64,000 nucleotides of DNA from Perognathus longimembris pacificus (Eukaryota; Chordata; Mammalia; Rodentia; Heteromyidae): NCBI RefSeq assembly GCF_023159225.1, contig NC_063173.1, positions 5,896,352-5,960,351 on the forward strand, given 5' to 3'. A model generated the notes under the pieces. That model saw only the letters and a program-made list of their open reading frames with translations. It was not told where the DNA came from and made no database searches. Every line of letters begins with the position of its first letter. Positions within the stretch are counted from its first letter, which is position 1. The translations under genes were made by a program, and so were the position numbers. Positions 59,101 through 64,000 of the stretch are shown here, piece after piece.

Positions 59101-60094
59101 AAAATTCTTGCCCTGTCATTTACCTTCTCTAGGATAATCAAAACAACACAATGGGGGCTGGGGATATGGCCTAGTGGCAAGAGTGCCTGCCTCGGATACA
59201 CGAGGCCCTAGGTTCGATTCCCCAGCACCACATATAGGGAAAACAGCCAGAAGCGGCACTGTGGCTCAAGTGGCAGAGTGCTAGCTAGCCTTGAGCGGGA
59301 AGAAGCCAGGGACAGTGCTCAGGCCCTGAGTCCAAGGCCCAGGACTGGCGCAAAAAAAAAAAAAAAAAACACACAATGCATTAACACTCCTATCTCCAGT
59401 TCTCTCAGATCCCCGTTCACTCTAGAAATAAACTAAGATTTAAAAAAAACACCAAAAACTTAGCACTCATTTTTTAAGGTGGACACTGGTGGCTTATGCC
59501 TGTAATCCCATCTACTCTGGGAGGTGAGATGTGAGGATCATGTTTTGAAGATAGCCTGAGCAGGAAAGTCGATGAAACTCTTACCTCCAGGTAACCACCA
59601 CCAAGCTGGAAGTGGAGCTGCGACTCCGAGACAGCCAGCCCAAGGTGCTAAGCCCAGGCCAGTAACACAAATTTTTTAAAATCAGTTTTCAAAGTAAAGT
59701 ATTTCATCCTTTTATAACTCTTGAAAGCTGAATACACAGGTACTCTTGGATGTTATCTGTTTTTATTCTTTTGTGGACTGCCTAGCATGCACTTTACTAT
59801 TTTTTCTATGATTGAGTTTATCTTTTGTGGTTTCTAAAAGAATTTTACATGTAAGAACAGTAACATCTGGTCATCTACATCAAAAACATTTTTCCAGTTT
59901 ATTGTAATAAAAAGCAAATGTTTGGAGCAGAGGAATTTCAAACTGGCACATACCGTATTATTGCTAAACCAGACAATGTCCCCTTCATTACCAGTGTAGA
60001 AAAGTATTGATCCACCATCTTTCTTCCAGTATCTATCAGCTATTAGGTACCGCTGTTTAAAGGTTTTTGCGTCACTAAATCCAAAATGATTAAC
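35812..60094 (-). CDS. PRCP: PRCP coding region, exons 2-9 (5' partial): lysosomal Pro-X carboxypeptidase
   Basis: Serine carboxypeptidase of family S28. The family is known to remove a C-terminal residue after proline in lysosomes and at the cell surface, acting on angiotensin II/III, des-Arg bradykinin and alpha-MSH(1-13), and activating prekallikrein. The coding join on the minus strand is 60094-59954, 57339-57238, 54788-54607, 54366-54209, 52218-52049, 43478-43314, 42531-42344 and 36034-35812. It gives 442 codons and all phases agree. Adding 56 to a fragment residue gives the human position: Ser123=179 (GGSYGG), Asp374=430 (LDPW), His399=455 (AHH). Eight cap/hydrolase cysteines found in human PRCP are kept. 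Exon 1 (about 56 residues, signal peptide and propeptide) is not in the window. No frameshift or premature stop is seen, so the gene looks functional. Distinction from the paralogue DPP7 rests on the closer match of every exon to PRCP. Confidence 0.97.
37055..37200 (-). repeat. Geo-type SINE, minus strand, partial
   Basis: GGGCTTGAACTCAGGGCCTG, then CTCAAGGCTAATGCTCTACC; only the Geo half and the junction remain. Confidence 0.75.
37248..37340 (+). repeat. B1-like monomer
   Basis: GGTGGTAGTACATGCCTATA, GAGGCTGAGGTAGGAGC and TCAAGGCTAGCCTG, without a Geo half. Confidence 0.65.
37354..37552 (+). repeat. IDL-Geo SINE in PRCP intron 8
   Basis: Complete dimer; target duplication AAAAAAAGTTCT, inserted in the L1M remnant. 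Confidence 0.88.
37715..37955 (-). repeat. 7SL-Geo SINE, minus strand
   Basis: GGGGCTTGAACTCAGAGCC, reverse Geo, and reverse 7SL arm (AGATCTCCGCCTCCTACGTA). Confidence 0.75.
38742..38950 (+). repeat. IDL-Geo SINE in PRCP intron 8
   Basis: Complete dimer; target duplication AGAAATTAGAGTG on both sides. Confidence 0.9.
38951..39887. other. Unique PRCP intron 8 sequence
   Basis: AT-rich, no repeat or exon-like segment recognised apart from short homopolymers. Confidence 0.55.
39888..40010 (+). repeat. L2-type fragment
   Basis: CCAACAGATAAATGTTTACT, then GATTCAGCCAAGAACAAAAC; in intron 8. Confidence 0.6.
40165..40310 (-). repeat. B1-like SINE, minus strand
   Basis: CTGTCCAGGCTGGCTTTAAAC and TTGCCTCAGCCTCTAGAATAC are typical of reverse 7SL-derived SINEs. 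Confidence 0.7.
40680..40910 (+). repeat. L2-type fragment
   Basis: TGCATTTATTGGGCATCTAC, then GAGAAGCTCACGGTCTCC; in intron 8. Confidence 0.6.
41060..41270 (-). repeat. 7SL-Geo SINE, minus strand, diverged
   Basis: CTACCACTTGAGTCATGCC, then CTCTCGGCCTCCTGAGCGGC. Confidence 0.65.
41285..41355 (+). repeat. MIR fragment
   Basis: GGTATTATTATTCTCTTTTT, then ACAGATGGTAAAGTTGAGG; in intron 8. Confidence 0.65.
41848..42085 (+). repeat. 7SL-Geo SINE
   Basis: GGACCACACCTGTGACCCC left arm and GCACTGTGGCTCAACTGGTA in Geo; in intron 8. Confidence 0.8.
42344..42531 (-). CDS. PRCP: PRCP exon 8
   Basis: 188 bp: phase 0 at the start, 2 nt (AG) of a Ser codon at the end. The acceptor is TTTTTAAG and the donor GTGAGT. 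It encodes [35 protein letters not shown] and [15 protein letters not shown]. The three cysteines and the NIS sequon are conserved. 39 of 62 codons end in G or C, intermediate between exon 2 and exon 9. Confidence 0.98.
42748..42870 (+). repeat. MIR fragment
   Basis: AATCCTCAGGACAACTCTGG and GGACTCAAAGAGTGCAGAG; in intron 7. Confidence 0.55.
43017..43180. repeat. (GGAA)n microsatellite in intron 7
   Basis: Purine-only tract; the last 80 bp is near-perfect GGAA. It starts 134 bp from exon 7. Confidence 0.93.
43314..43478 (-). CDS. PRCP: PRCP exon 7
   Basis: 165 bp, 55 codons, phase 0 at both ends. The acceptor is ATGACAG and the donor GTAAGC. It encodes [38 protein letters not shown] and GSVGWGYQ. 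Three N-glycosylation sequons are present (NTS, NYS, NMS), in line with the heavily glycosylated human protein. It lies after the 8.6 kb intron 6, the largest complete intron in the window. Confidence 0.98.
43725..43940 (-). repeat. 7SL-Geo SINE, minus strand
   Basis: Reverse Geo (CATTTGAGCCACAGCTCCAC) and reverse 7SL-like arm (CAGCCTCCTGAATAGCTAGG); in intron 6. Confidence 0.8.
43941..45864. other. Unique PRCP intron 6 sequence
   Basis: About 1.9 kb without young repeats; no additional exon recognised. Confidence 0.5.
45865..45990. repeat. TA/CATA-rich tract
   Basis: Irregular TATATACATA/TGTATA repeats. Confidence 0.85.
46125..46205 (-). repeat. B1-like SINE, minus strand
   Basis: AGCTGGCCATGATCTTCC, then GAATTACAGGTGTACACACC. 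Confidence 0.6.
46352..46425 (+). repeat. ID-like SINE
   Basis: GGGCTGGAAGTGTGGCTCAG, then CCCTGAGTTCAAACTCC; its tail leads into the long ACACAT array. Confidence 0.6.
46424..46868. repeat. (ACACAT)n array, 445 bp
   Basis: Long mixture of ACACAT, ACATAT and ACAGAC units with higher-order blocks: the stretch from about 46650 recurs near 46790. Open in several frames on both strands only because of the repeat. Confidence 0.95.
47085..47170 (+). repeat. MIR fragment
   Basis: CCAAAGCTACACAAAAAGAA, then GTGGCAAAGCTGTATAGTTT; in intron 6. Confidence 0.55.
47793..48035. repeat. Duplicated unclassified sequence, copy B (PRCP intron 6)
   Basis: Second copy of the 28333-28550 sequence in the same orientation, roughly 85-90 percent identical outside the perfect blocks, with an extra pyrimidine-rich insertion near 47858-47878. 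Homology fades at both edges without retroposon hallmarks. Confidence 0.8.
48036..48885. other. Unique PRCP intron 6 sequence
   Basis: No repeat or exon recognised; purine-rich from 48600. Confidence 0.5.
48886..49335 (+). repeat. 7SL-Geo SINE split by IDL-Geo
   Basis: GCTGGTGGCTCACACCCATA left arm; the Geo half is interrupted at 49074-49279 and ends TTCAAGCTCCAGTACCAGC. Confidence 0.78.
49074..49279 (+). repeat. IDL-Geo SINE nested in a 7SL-Geo SINE
   Basis: Young-type dimer; target duplication AGCATAAAAGGTAA lies in the Geo half of the host element 48886-49335. Confidence 0.9.
49465..49535 (+). repeat. ID-like SINE fragment
   Basis: CTTGGTACTGAGTGCTTGCTTG and AGCCCTGGGCTC recall the ID core. 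Confidence 0.4.
49685..49874 (+). repeat. IDL-Geo SINE, older variant
   Basis: Dimer (left arm GTCTTAGCAGTACAGTGC); target duplication AAATAAACTTCTA. Confidence 0.87.
49895..49938. repeat. (TA)n(CA)n microsatellite
   Basis: About 30 bp of TA followed by CA. Confidence 0.93.
50118..50320 (+). repeat. IDL-Geo SINE, older variant
   Basis: Dimer; target duplication AAAGAAATGGAGAG / AAAGGAAATGGAGAG. Confidence 0.87.
50595..50720 (-). repeat. Diverged L1 3'-end, minus orientation
   Basis: TTTTATTATCTTTAAG, then CTATACAGAGGGGTTTCAAC; the same layout as 11005-11185. Confidence 0.45.
51208..51360. repeat. TA-rich tract with tandem AGATAGATCTAG segment
   Basis: ATATATAC and CTCTCTGTAAATATAT/CTCTCCCTGTAAATATAT units appear twice. 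Confidence 0.85.
51408..51637 (-). repeat. 7SL-Geo SINE, minus strand
   Basis: Reverse Geo and reverse 7SL-like arm (GATTACAGGTGTGAGCCACC). Confidence 0.82.
52049..52218 (-). CDS. PRCP: PRCP exon 6
   Basis: 170 bp: starts with 2 nt of a Gly codon and ends in phase 0. The acceptor is CCCCCCAG and the donor GTAATA. The peptide runs [18 protein letters not shown], then [19 protein letters not shown], and ends [12 protein letters not shown]. This is cap-domain sequence. HLCSPLT and FLQPLPAWP are near-invariant in PRCP. One extra Cys (YEC) is shared with mouse (YAC) but not human. Confidence 0.98.
52826..53013 (-). repeat. IDL-Geo SINE, minus strand, old
   Basis: Reverse Geo followed by GAGTCGAACCCAGGGCTTC and ACCAAGCCACATTCCCAGCC. 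The A tail has decayed. In PRCP intron 5. Confidence 0.82.
53290..53535 (+). repeat. 7SL-Geo SINE
   Basis: ACCAGTGGCTCGTGCCTGTC left arm and GTGCTGTGGCTCAAAGTGGC in Geo; in intron 5. Confidence 0.82.
53605..53800 (+). repeat. B1-ID composite SINE
   Basis: B1 arm GGTGGTCTATACTTGTAATC, then ID-like arm TTGACTCAGATGGTAAAGCA ending CCCCAGTACTGCC. Confidence 0.65.
53974..54173 (+). repeat. IDL-Geo SINE in PRCP intron 5
   Basis: Dimer of the older variant with an A tail, ending 36 bp from the donor side of exon 5. No clear target duplication. Confidence 0.85.
54209..54366 (-). CDS. PRCP: PRCP exon 5
   Basis: 158 bp: starts with the last nt of a Gly codon and ends with the first nt of another. 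The acceptor is CCCACAG and the donor GTAAGC. It encodes [18 protein letters not shown], then [18 protein letters not shown], then [12 protein letters not shown]. This is the entry into the helical cap (SKS) domain that shapes the proline-specific pocket. Both cysteines (VPC, NC) match disulfide-forming residues of human PRCP. The match to human is very close. Confidence 0.98.
54607..54788 (-). CDS. PRCP: PRCP exon 4, with catalytic serine
   Basis: 182 bp: phase 0 at the start, 2 nt of a Gly codon at the end. The acceptor is TTTCAG and the donor GTAAGT. The peptide starts [14 protein letters not shown] and continues DFVELIKHL. It contains [16 protein letters not shown], the nucleophile elbow, where the Ser of GGSYGG corresponds to human Ser179, and ends RMKYPHVVV. 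Length and boundaries agree with the human protein without gaps. The intron between exons 4 and 5 is only 240 bp. Confidence 0.98.
55165..55398 (+). repeat. 7SL-Geo SINE with CA tail
   Basis: GGGCGGCTCACACCTACAAT left arm, Geo half ending CACAGAACTGGCACACAC; in intron 3. Confidence 0.78.
55400..55428. repeat. (CA)n microsatellite
   Basis: Tail of the SINE at 55165-55398. Confidence 0.9.
55560..55795 (+). repeat. 7SL-Geo SINE
   Basis: CACCAGTGGCTCACACCTGT left arm, Geo half with a short insert; in intron 3. Confidence 0.83.
56149..56177. repeat. (CA)n microsatellite
   Basis: 29 bp of CA in intron 3. Confidence 0.9.
56792..56845. repeat. Interrupted (TG)n
   Basis: TG runs broken by CATGC and TTC; followed by a short reverse Geo remnant up to about 56910. 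Confidence 0.85.
56913..57190 (+). repeat. IDL-Geo left arm and partial Geo, followed by ID-like sequence
   Basis: ID monomer and the first half of Geo (to CTAGCCTTGAGC), then B1/ID-like sequence ending GAGTTCCATCCCCAGTACTG. A composite or rearranged element. Confidence 0.65.
57238..57339 (-). CDS. PRCP: PRCP exon 3
   Basis: 102 bp, 34 codons, phase 0 at both ends. The acceptor is TCCTAG. The peptide runs [12 protein letters not shown], then [17 protein letters not shown], then [14 protein letters not shown] is a hallmark of PRCP and DPP7. The 3' boundary is unusual: TTCAAG is followed by GCAAGTA, a GC splice donor. Phase and alignment with human SFK|DS leave no GT donor that works. A GT does occur 16 bases upstream (TTTG|GTGAGG) but would shift the frame. 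Confidence 0.97.
57445..57515 (+). repeat. ID-like SINE fragment
   Basis: GACGTGGCTCAGAGGGTAGG, then GAGTTCAAACCCTAC. Confidence 0.5.
57768..57842 (+). repeat. ID-like SINE fragment
   Basis: CAGCTCAAGTGGGAAAGAGC, then GGTTCAATCCCCAGCACTG, a good tRNA-type B box. Confidence 0.55.
58136..58250 (+). repeat. Geo half only
   Basis: GGGCTCAAAGTGGTAGAGTG, then CCCTGAGTTCAAGTCCCAGG; 5'-truncated. In intron 2. Confidence 0.7.
58774..58975. repeat. AT-rich repeat tract
   Basis: TATATTAGATATTAGATAGAT followed by many ATATAT segments in intron 2. Confidence 0.85.
59015..59105 (+). repeat. L2-type fragment
   Basis: TTTATTGAGCAGCTACCACA; short and AT-rich. In intron 2. Confidence 0.5.
59155..59368 (+). 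repeat. IDL-Geo SINE in PRCP intron 2
   Basis: Young-type dimer with a 4-bp CTAG duplication in Geo (GTGCTAGCTAGCC); target duplication ACACAATG. Confidence 0.88.
59478..59670 (+). repeat. 7SL-Geo SINE, diverged
   Basis: CTGGTGGCTTATGCCTGTAA left arm; Geo half partly deleted. In intron 2. Confidence 0.72.
59954..60094 (-). CDS. PRCP: PRCP exon 2
   Basis: 141 bp, 47 codons, phase 0 at both ends. The acceptor is ATAG before GTT and the donor is GTATGT. It begins VNHFGF (human VDHFGF), continues through KTFKQRYL and [12 protein letters not shown], and ends WFSNNT. This is the start of the alpha/beta-hydrolase core, with the FYTGNEG segment typical of S28 peptidases. NNT is a conserved N-glycosylation sequon. 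Human and mouse have Cys before NNT (position 100); here the codon is AGC, Ser. Only 16 of 47 codons end in G or C, the lowest value I counted in this gene. The preceding exon must supply a complete codon at its end; I could not find it before the window edge. Confidence 0.97.
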
Positions 60095-60216
60095 CTATGA
60101 TAGAAACAAAACAAAGAAGATGCATTTTATAGGCAGGAAAGGAAATGAGATCAATATAAAAGTGCTTCTCCCACTAAAATCAACTATAAAAATAAGCAAA
60201 AGAAAATTTGATTTTC

Positions 60217-60414
60217 TTTTTTTGCCAGTCCTGGGGCTTGAACTCAGGGCCTGAGCACTGTCCCTGGCTTCTTTTTGCTCAAGGGGTAGCACCCTACCAC
60301 TTGAGCCATAGCGCCACTTCCGGCTTTTTCTACATATGTGGTGCTAAGGAATCAAACCCAGGGTTTCATGTATACAAGGTGAGCACTTTACCACTAGGCC
60401 ATATTCCAAGCCCT
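60217..60414 (-). repeat. IDL-Geo SINE, minus strand
   Basis: Reverse Geo and reverse ID monomer (AGGCCATATTCCAAGCCC). Its poly-T start is 120 bp from PRCP exon 2, in intron 1. Confidence 0.87.
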
Positions 60415-61226
60415 CATTTTTTATTATTAATATTAATATTGGTTTTATTTTGAAATTATTTTCTTTATATGGTTATTGCTGGAAAATAGATTCAGTGGGA
60501 ATGAGAATAGATACAATTATAAAGTCAAGTAGCTACTTTAAAACACAATAATATTAAAACTGAATTAAAACTAGAACTATTAATCTATTCTCACTTATTT
60601 TTGTTTGATTCTTGACAAAAAAAACTGTACATATAATGTACAGCATGATGTCTTGAAATAGGGACACGTGATAGAATGGCTAATTAATCCAGCTAAAATA
60701 GGCACTATCTCATTTGGAGGGATGAGAAGACTTTAAACCTACTCGAAATTTTCAAGTGTACATCCTAGCCCGTAAGTTTTCAAATTTAATACATTCCTTA
60801 CTATCTAAAATTTCATTTCATAGCCTTTCAGTATCAACATTCAAAAGCCACACAGACCACTGACAAAGCCGAGAAACACTGTCACTTCAATAGATTCCAA
60901 ATGCCAGGATTCTGATATTTAATACCATCCCCAACAGAAGGTACTTCACCAACATGTCAGAAAACAAGAGTGACAAAACTATCTTAAGCCTAAATTGAGC
61001 TTCAGATGCATATTTGAGGGTTTGTTTTTTTTTTCCCCTTTGGGATTTTAACTCCCGTTTTACAATACAACAATCAAAAGCTACAACATGATTAGATTCC
61101 TGCATTTTCCGGGTGACCCGCAGCATGGAGCCCTGAGCCTTCAGGTTGGTGAAGGCTGAATTCCTAGGGTTTCGTTGGGACTGAAGTGAGGAGGTTGTAC
61201 AGACTGGACTTGCTGTTCCAGCTCTC

Positions 61227-61228
<2 letters not shown>
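60415..61228. other. Unique PRCP intron 1 sequence
   Basis: AT-rich DNA without repeats or recognisable exon. Confidence 0.5.

Positions 61229-61267
<39 letters not shown>
61229..61267. repeat. (CA)n microsatellite
   Basis: 39 bp of AC in intron 1. Confidence 0.95.
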
Positions 61268-61268
<1 letters not shown>

Positions 61269-61363
61269 CAGACAAGGACCCATTCCCGCCTAAGCCAGAC
61301 CCCAGAGCCCTGCCTAGCCATTATAAAACAGTCGGAATCGACCCTCTGCCCCATCTCCAGACA

Positions 61364-61366
<3 letters not shown>

Positions 61367-61414
<48 letters not shown>

Positions 61415-61419
61415 ACACC
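61367..61419. repeat. (CA)n microsatellite
   Basis: Second CA run, 100 bp from the first and of similar length, separated by unrelated sequence. Confidence 0.95.
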
Positions 61420-61554
61420 ACAGTCACAGATCCCAGAATCAAGTGTCTCAAATTGGCACCTAACGTGCCTGCTTTCTGGTATCCATCATCGTCACTGTAG
61501 GTACTCCTTAGATAGAAGCCATTTTCAAACACACAGACGCCCGGCCTTCTTCTG

Positions 61555-61935
61555 AGGGGAACCAGCCGTTTGGAGGGGCCGGGAGGCGCATTCTGAGGTG
61601 CATGCGCTATACTTTCCTCTCATCGCAGACACCACGTCTCCACCACTCAGTCAGCAAGCGCAGCGCGCGCTGAGCTGTTCCCGGCCACCTGCAGGGCTAA
61701 GACGCCGTGAGGAGGCTGAGCCGCAACCCCAACGTGTGTGTAGCTTCCATTAATCCAAGCCAGCCTGGAAACGAGAGCACGCGAGAGGAACAGCGGAGAC
61801 GCCGAGTGACTCCATCCGCTGCCACTGCCCCGGTGCGCGGGTTCTCCCGAGAGCTCTCGGCCTCACCGGAGCACCTGCTCGAACCCCAGGCCCACTGAAT
61901 CCCACGCTGCAGGAAGGCGCACGACCTTGCAACCC
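61555..61935. promoter_or_regulatory. CpG-enriched patch in PRCP intron 1
   Basis: Clustered CpGs (for example CAGCGCGCGCTGAGC and GCACGCGAGAGG) in otherwise CpG-poor DNA, 1.5-1.8 kb upstream of exon 2 on the gene strand. It could be an alternative promoter or regulatory element. No PRCP first-exon peptide is visible in it. Confidence 0.35.
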
Positions 61936-62252
61936 ACGTTTTTCACGAGCTCTTTGGGTGATTCTGATATTTTGAAAACCCCTCAATTAGATTAAGCGAC
62001 AACACAAGACATGAAATTGTTACTCATTCTCTTGAGCTACATACAGTTCAGAATACCTCTAAAGCAGCTTGCTATGCTGAATGAGTTCTCTGGAATTTAA
62101 TTACTACCTGACATTAGACCCCCCCCCCCACACACACACACCAAACATGCCAACTTTCCACGTAGGATTGCAAGAAACTTAAGATCCAAAAAGAAAAAGA
62201 AAAGCCAAATTTCCTCTGTGGCCTCCTACTCCTCTTCACCGGTGTGGTTAAC

Positions 62253-62302
62253 AGGGGCAGGAGGGGCAGGAGGGGCAGGAGGGGCAGGAGGGACAGGAGG
62301 GG
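62253..62302. repeat. GGGGCAGGAG decamer array
   Basis: Five near-perfect 10-bp units (one with A in place of G). Confidence 0.92.
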
Positions 62303-62384
62303 CCTCACTGTGGAAGAAAGGCAACTGTGAGAGTTCACAGGCCTTCCTAGCTGTAAAACCAGGTATTTAACTACCCTGAGCACT

Positions 62385-62520
62385 GGTGTCATCCTACATA
62401 CTATGAAGATGACAGGTCCTTCAGGAGTTGGTGAAAGGATAGAGAAAATGTACCTACAGTACCAGGTATGGTTTCTGGTCACAGTAAGGGCTCAATAAAT
62501 GGAAGTGCTCTTCTCCCTTT
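62385..62520 (+). repeat. MIR-type fragment
   Basis: GGATAGAGAAAATGTACC and CAGTAAGGGCTCAATAAATG match the MIR 3' part; in intron 1. Confidence 0.55.
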
Positions 62521-63124
62521 CATTTGCATAGCAATCCTAGGAGCGCTTAGGCAAGAGCAAGCGAAGCTCTCCACGGAACCGCAGGAAGCATTCTTAGAAT
62601 GTCAAAAATCGCCTGTTTTTCTAAGTGTTTCGTGTCTCAGTGCTTATTAACACGTTGAAGTTCTGCGCCGGGAACTACTATCCACGTGAATTTACAGAAT
62701 GTCCTTGACTTCTTCCTCAGGGATAGCAACTTGCAGCTGCGGACATTAACTGTGGGTTTCCATCCGTCCTGATCAGCCACGCGAGGGGCAGTGGTGCCCT
62801 CTGGTGTTCAAACACGAGACCCGCACGCCCCTTCTGTGATCCTAAAGGGAAATGCTGTTATAAATCCCAACAAGAAAGGGCTTTCGAAATCATGTCACCG
62901 GTGTTGCTCAGCTCAAGGAGATCATCAAATGATTTGATTAATGTCAAGCCAGAGCTGGAACTTTGCATTGGCACTTTGATTTCTTGAAATATAACAGAAA
63001 TAAATAACAGTGCTGTAAAGGGAACCCAAGCATGACCCCCAGGTGGGAACACACTTCTAGCCATGCTCAACTGTTCTTGCTAAACTGTGGCCAAGAAAAA
63101 TCCAAAAGGGAAGAGCTGTTGGGT

Positions 63125-63243
63125 CGGGAGAGACGAGGGAGAATGATGAAAGGAGTGACATCAATCAAGATGTACTGTATTCATAAACTGATTTATTGAA
63201 GGTGCAACTCCTTTGTACAACTACTTAAAGATAATAAAGGGGG
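63125..63243 (+). repeat. L1 3'-end fragment with expanded tail
   Basis: GAGAATGATGAAAGGAGTGA, then CTCCTTTGTACAACTACTT and AATAAAGG. The tail runs directly into the GGA microsatellite. Confidence 0.55.
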
Positions 63244-63397
63244 GGGAGGAGGAGGTGGTGGTGATGGTGGTGATAGTAGTAAAAGAGGAGGAGGAGGAGG
63301 AGAAGGAGGAGAAGGAGGAGGAGGAGGAGGAGGAGGAGGAGGAGGAGGAGGAGGAGGAGGAGGAGGAGGAGGAGGAGGAGGAGGAGGAGGAGGAGGA
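63240..63397. repeat. (GGA)n microsatellite
   Basis: Poly-G start, mixed GGT/GTA units, then about 110 bp of nearly pure GGA. Confidence 0.95.
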
Positions 63398-63417
63398 GCT
63401 GCCGCAGAAGCAGCATC

Positions 63418-63640
63418 CTCCTCACCTGTAATCCTCGCTACGCTGGAGGCTGAGATCTAAGGATGAAATCTCAAAGCCAGCGGGAGCAGGAAAGTTCATG
63501 AGATGTTTATGTCCAGAAAACTGGAAGTGGCACTGTGACTTAAAGTGGTAGAGCACTAGCCTTGAGCAAAAAAGGCTCAGGGACAGTGCCTAGGCCCTAA
63601 ATTCAAGCCCCACAACCAACAACAAAAAAAAAAAAAAAAA
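63418..63640 (+). repeat. 7SL-Geo SINE
   Basis: CTCACCTGTAATCCTCGCTA left arm follows the GGA tract directly; Geo half AAAGTGGTAGAGCACTAGCC with an A tail. Confidence 0.8.
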
Positions 63641-64000
63641 GGAAAAGGAAGGAGAGGAAAGAAGAAAACCCCTTGTCAGACAGGAAAACTCTGACAGGAA
63701 GACCAGGAAGGCCTCCTATGGAGCCAATCGTTGCAAAGCATCCGATACGCTGCCTTGGATACGAAAGTGGCCCAGGCGGAAGGCGAGACCCGGAGGCCCT
63801 GAATGAAGAAGTCCCAGCCTTTCGAGATGCCCGGCCTCAACATCAGTGCTGCGAACGCCAGGCCCGGTGCAGTGAGCCAGCGCTTGTCTCAAGCATTTCC
63901 CTTTCCACGTGTATCTTGACAACTTAAAGCCAACACGCACGAGCATGCCATTATCCTCTACGAGAGCTCTTAACTGGAGACTAATGTTTCTGGGCGAGTT
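63641..64000. other. Window end, no gene seen
   Basis: Moderately GC-rich unique sequence; neither strand shows a PRCP signal peptide or the YFQQK-type exon 1 end. Confidence 0.5.

Larger units (their letters stand above)
61936..63124. other. PRCP intron 1 sequence
   Basis: Contains the decamer array 62253-62302 and a MIR-like remnant; otherwise unique. No first exon of PRCP found. Confidence 0.5.

Noticed and set aside
63213..63431. Poly-Glu / poly-Leu frames
   Set aside because: Translation of the GGA repeat only.
61555..64000. PRCP exon 1
   Set aside because: Searched the minus strand by eye for a signal peptide and a YFQQK-like end with a phase-0 donor; none found, so it is probably beyond the window.

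Overview
The window is nuclear DNA from a rodent, most likely a member of the Geomyoidea (kangaroo rats, pocket mice, pocket gophers). The evidence is about 20 copies of a dimeric SINE. Its left half is ID/tRNA-Ala-like, and its right half matches the Geo monomer of the IDL-Geo family, which the literature reports only from Geomyoidea. B1-type (7SL-derived) SINEs, rodent-style L1 3' ends and old mammalian repeats (MIR, L2, MER20, MER5-like, L1M) fit this. No prokaryotic-style gene organisation was found.

The one gene I can support is PRCP (lysosomal Pro-X carboxypeptidase, peptidase family S28), on the minus strand. Coding exons 2 to 9 lie between 60094 and 35812. All eight join in phase into 442 codons that align without internal gaps to human residues 57 onward. 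All three catalytic residues are present (Ser179, Asp430, His455 in human numbering). Exon 1, with the signal peptide, should lie beyond position 64000. Intron 3 has a GC instead of a GT donor.

Layout: 1-34.5 kb lies downstream of PRCP. It is repeat-rich DNA without a recognisable gene, with one solo LTR (31538-31856) and some non-repetitive AT-rich stretches that look like regulatory DNA. From 34.7 to 36.1 kb is an extremely GC-rich island holding the last PRCP exon and its putative 3' UTR, with GC-rich tandem repeats. From 36 to 60.1 kb are PRCP introns 8 to 2, full of SINEs, an old L1M remnant and microsatellites. From 60.1 to 64 kb is the 3' part of intron 1, with a CpG-enriched patch at 61.55-61.94 kb.

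The most notable signals are: (i) an abrupt change in base composition and protein divergence confined to the last PRCP exon; (ii) a 220-245 bp sequence present twice, once 3' of the gene (28333-28550) and once in intron 6 (47793-48035), with long identical cores and no match to a repeat I recognise; (iii) two SINE families with unrelated left halves sharing the same right-hand Geo module. I found no new enzyme system, defence system or CRISPR array.
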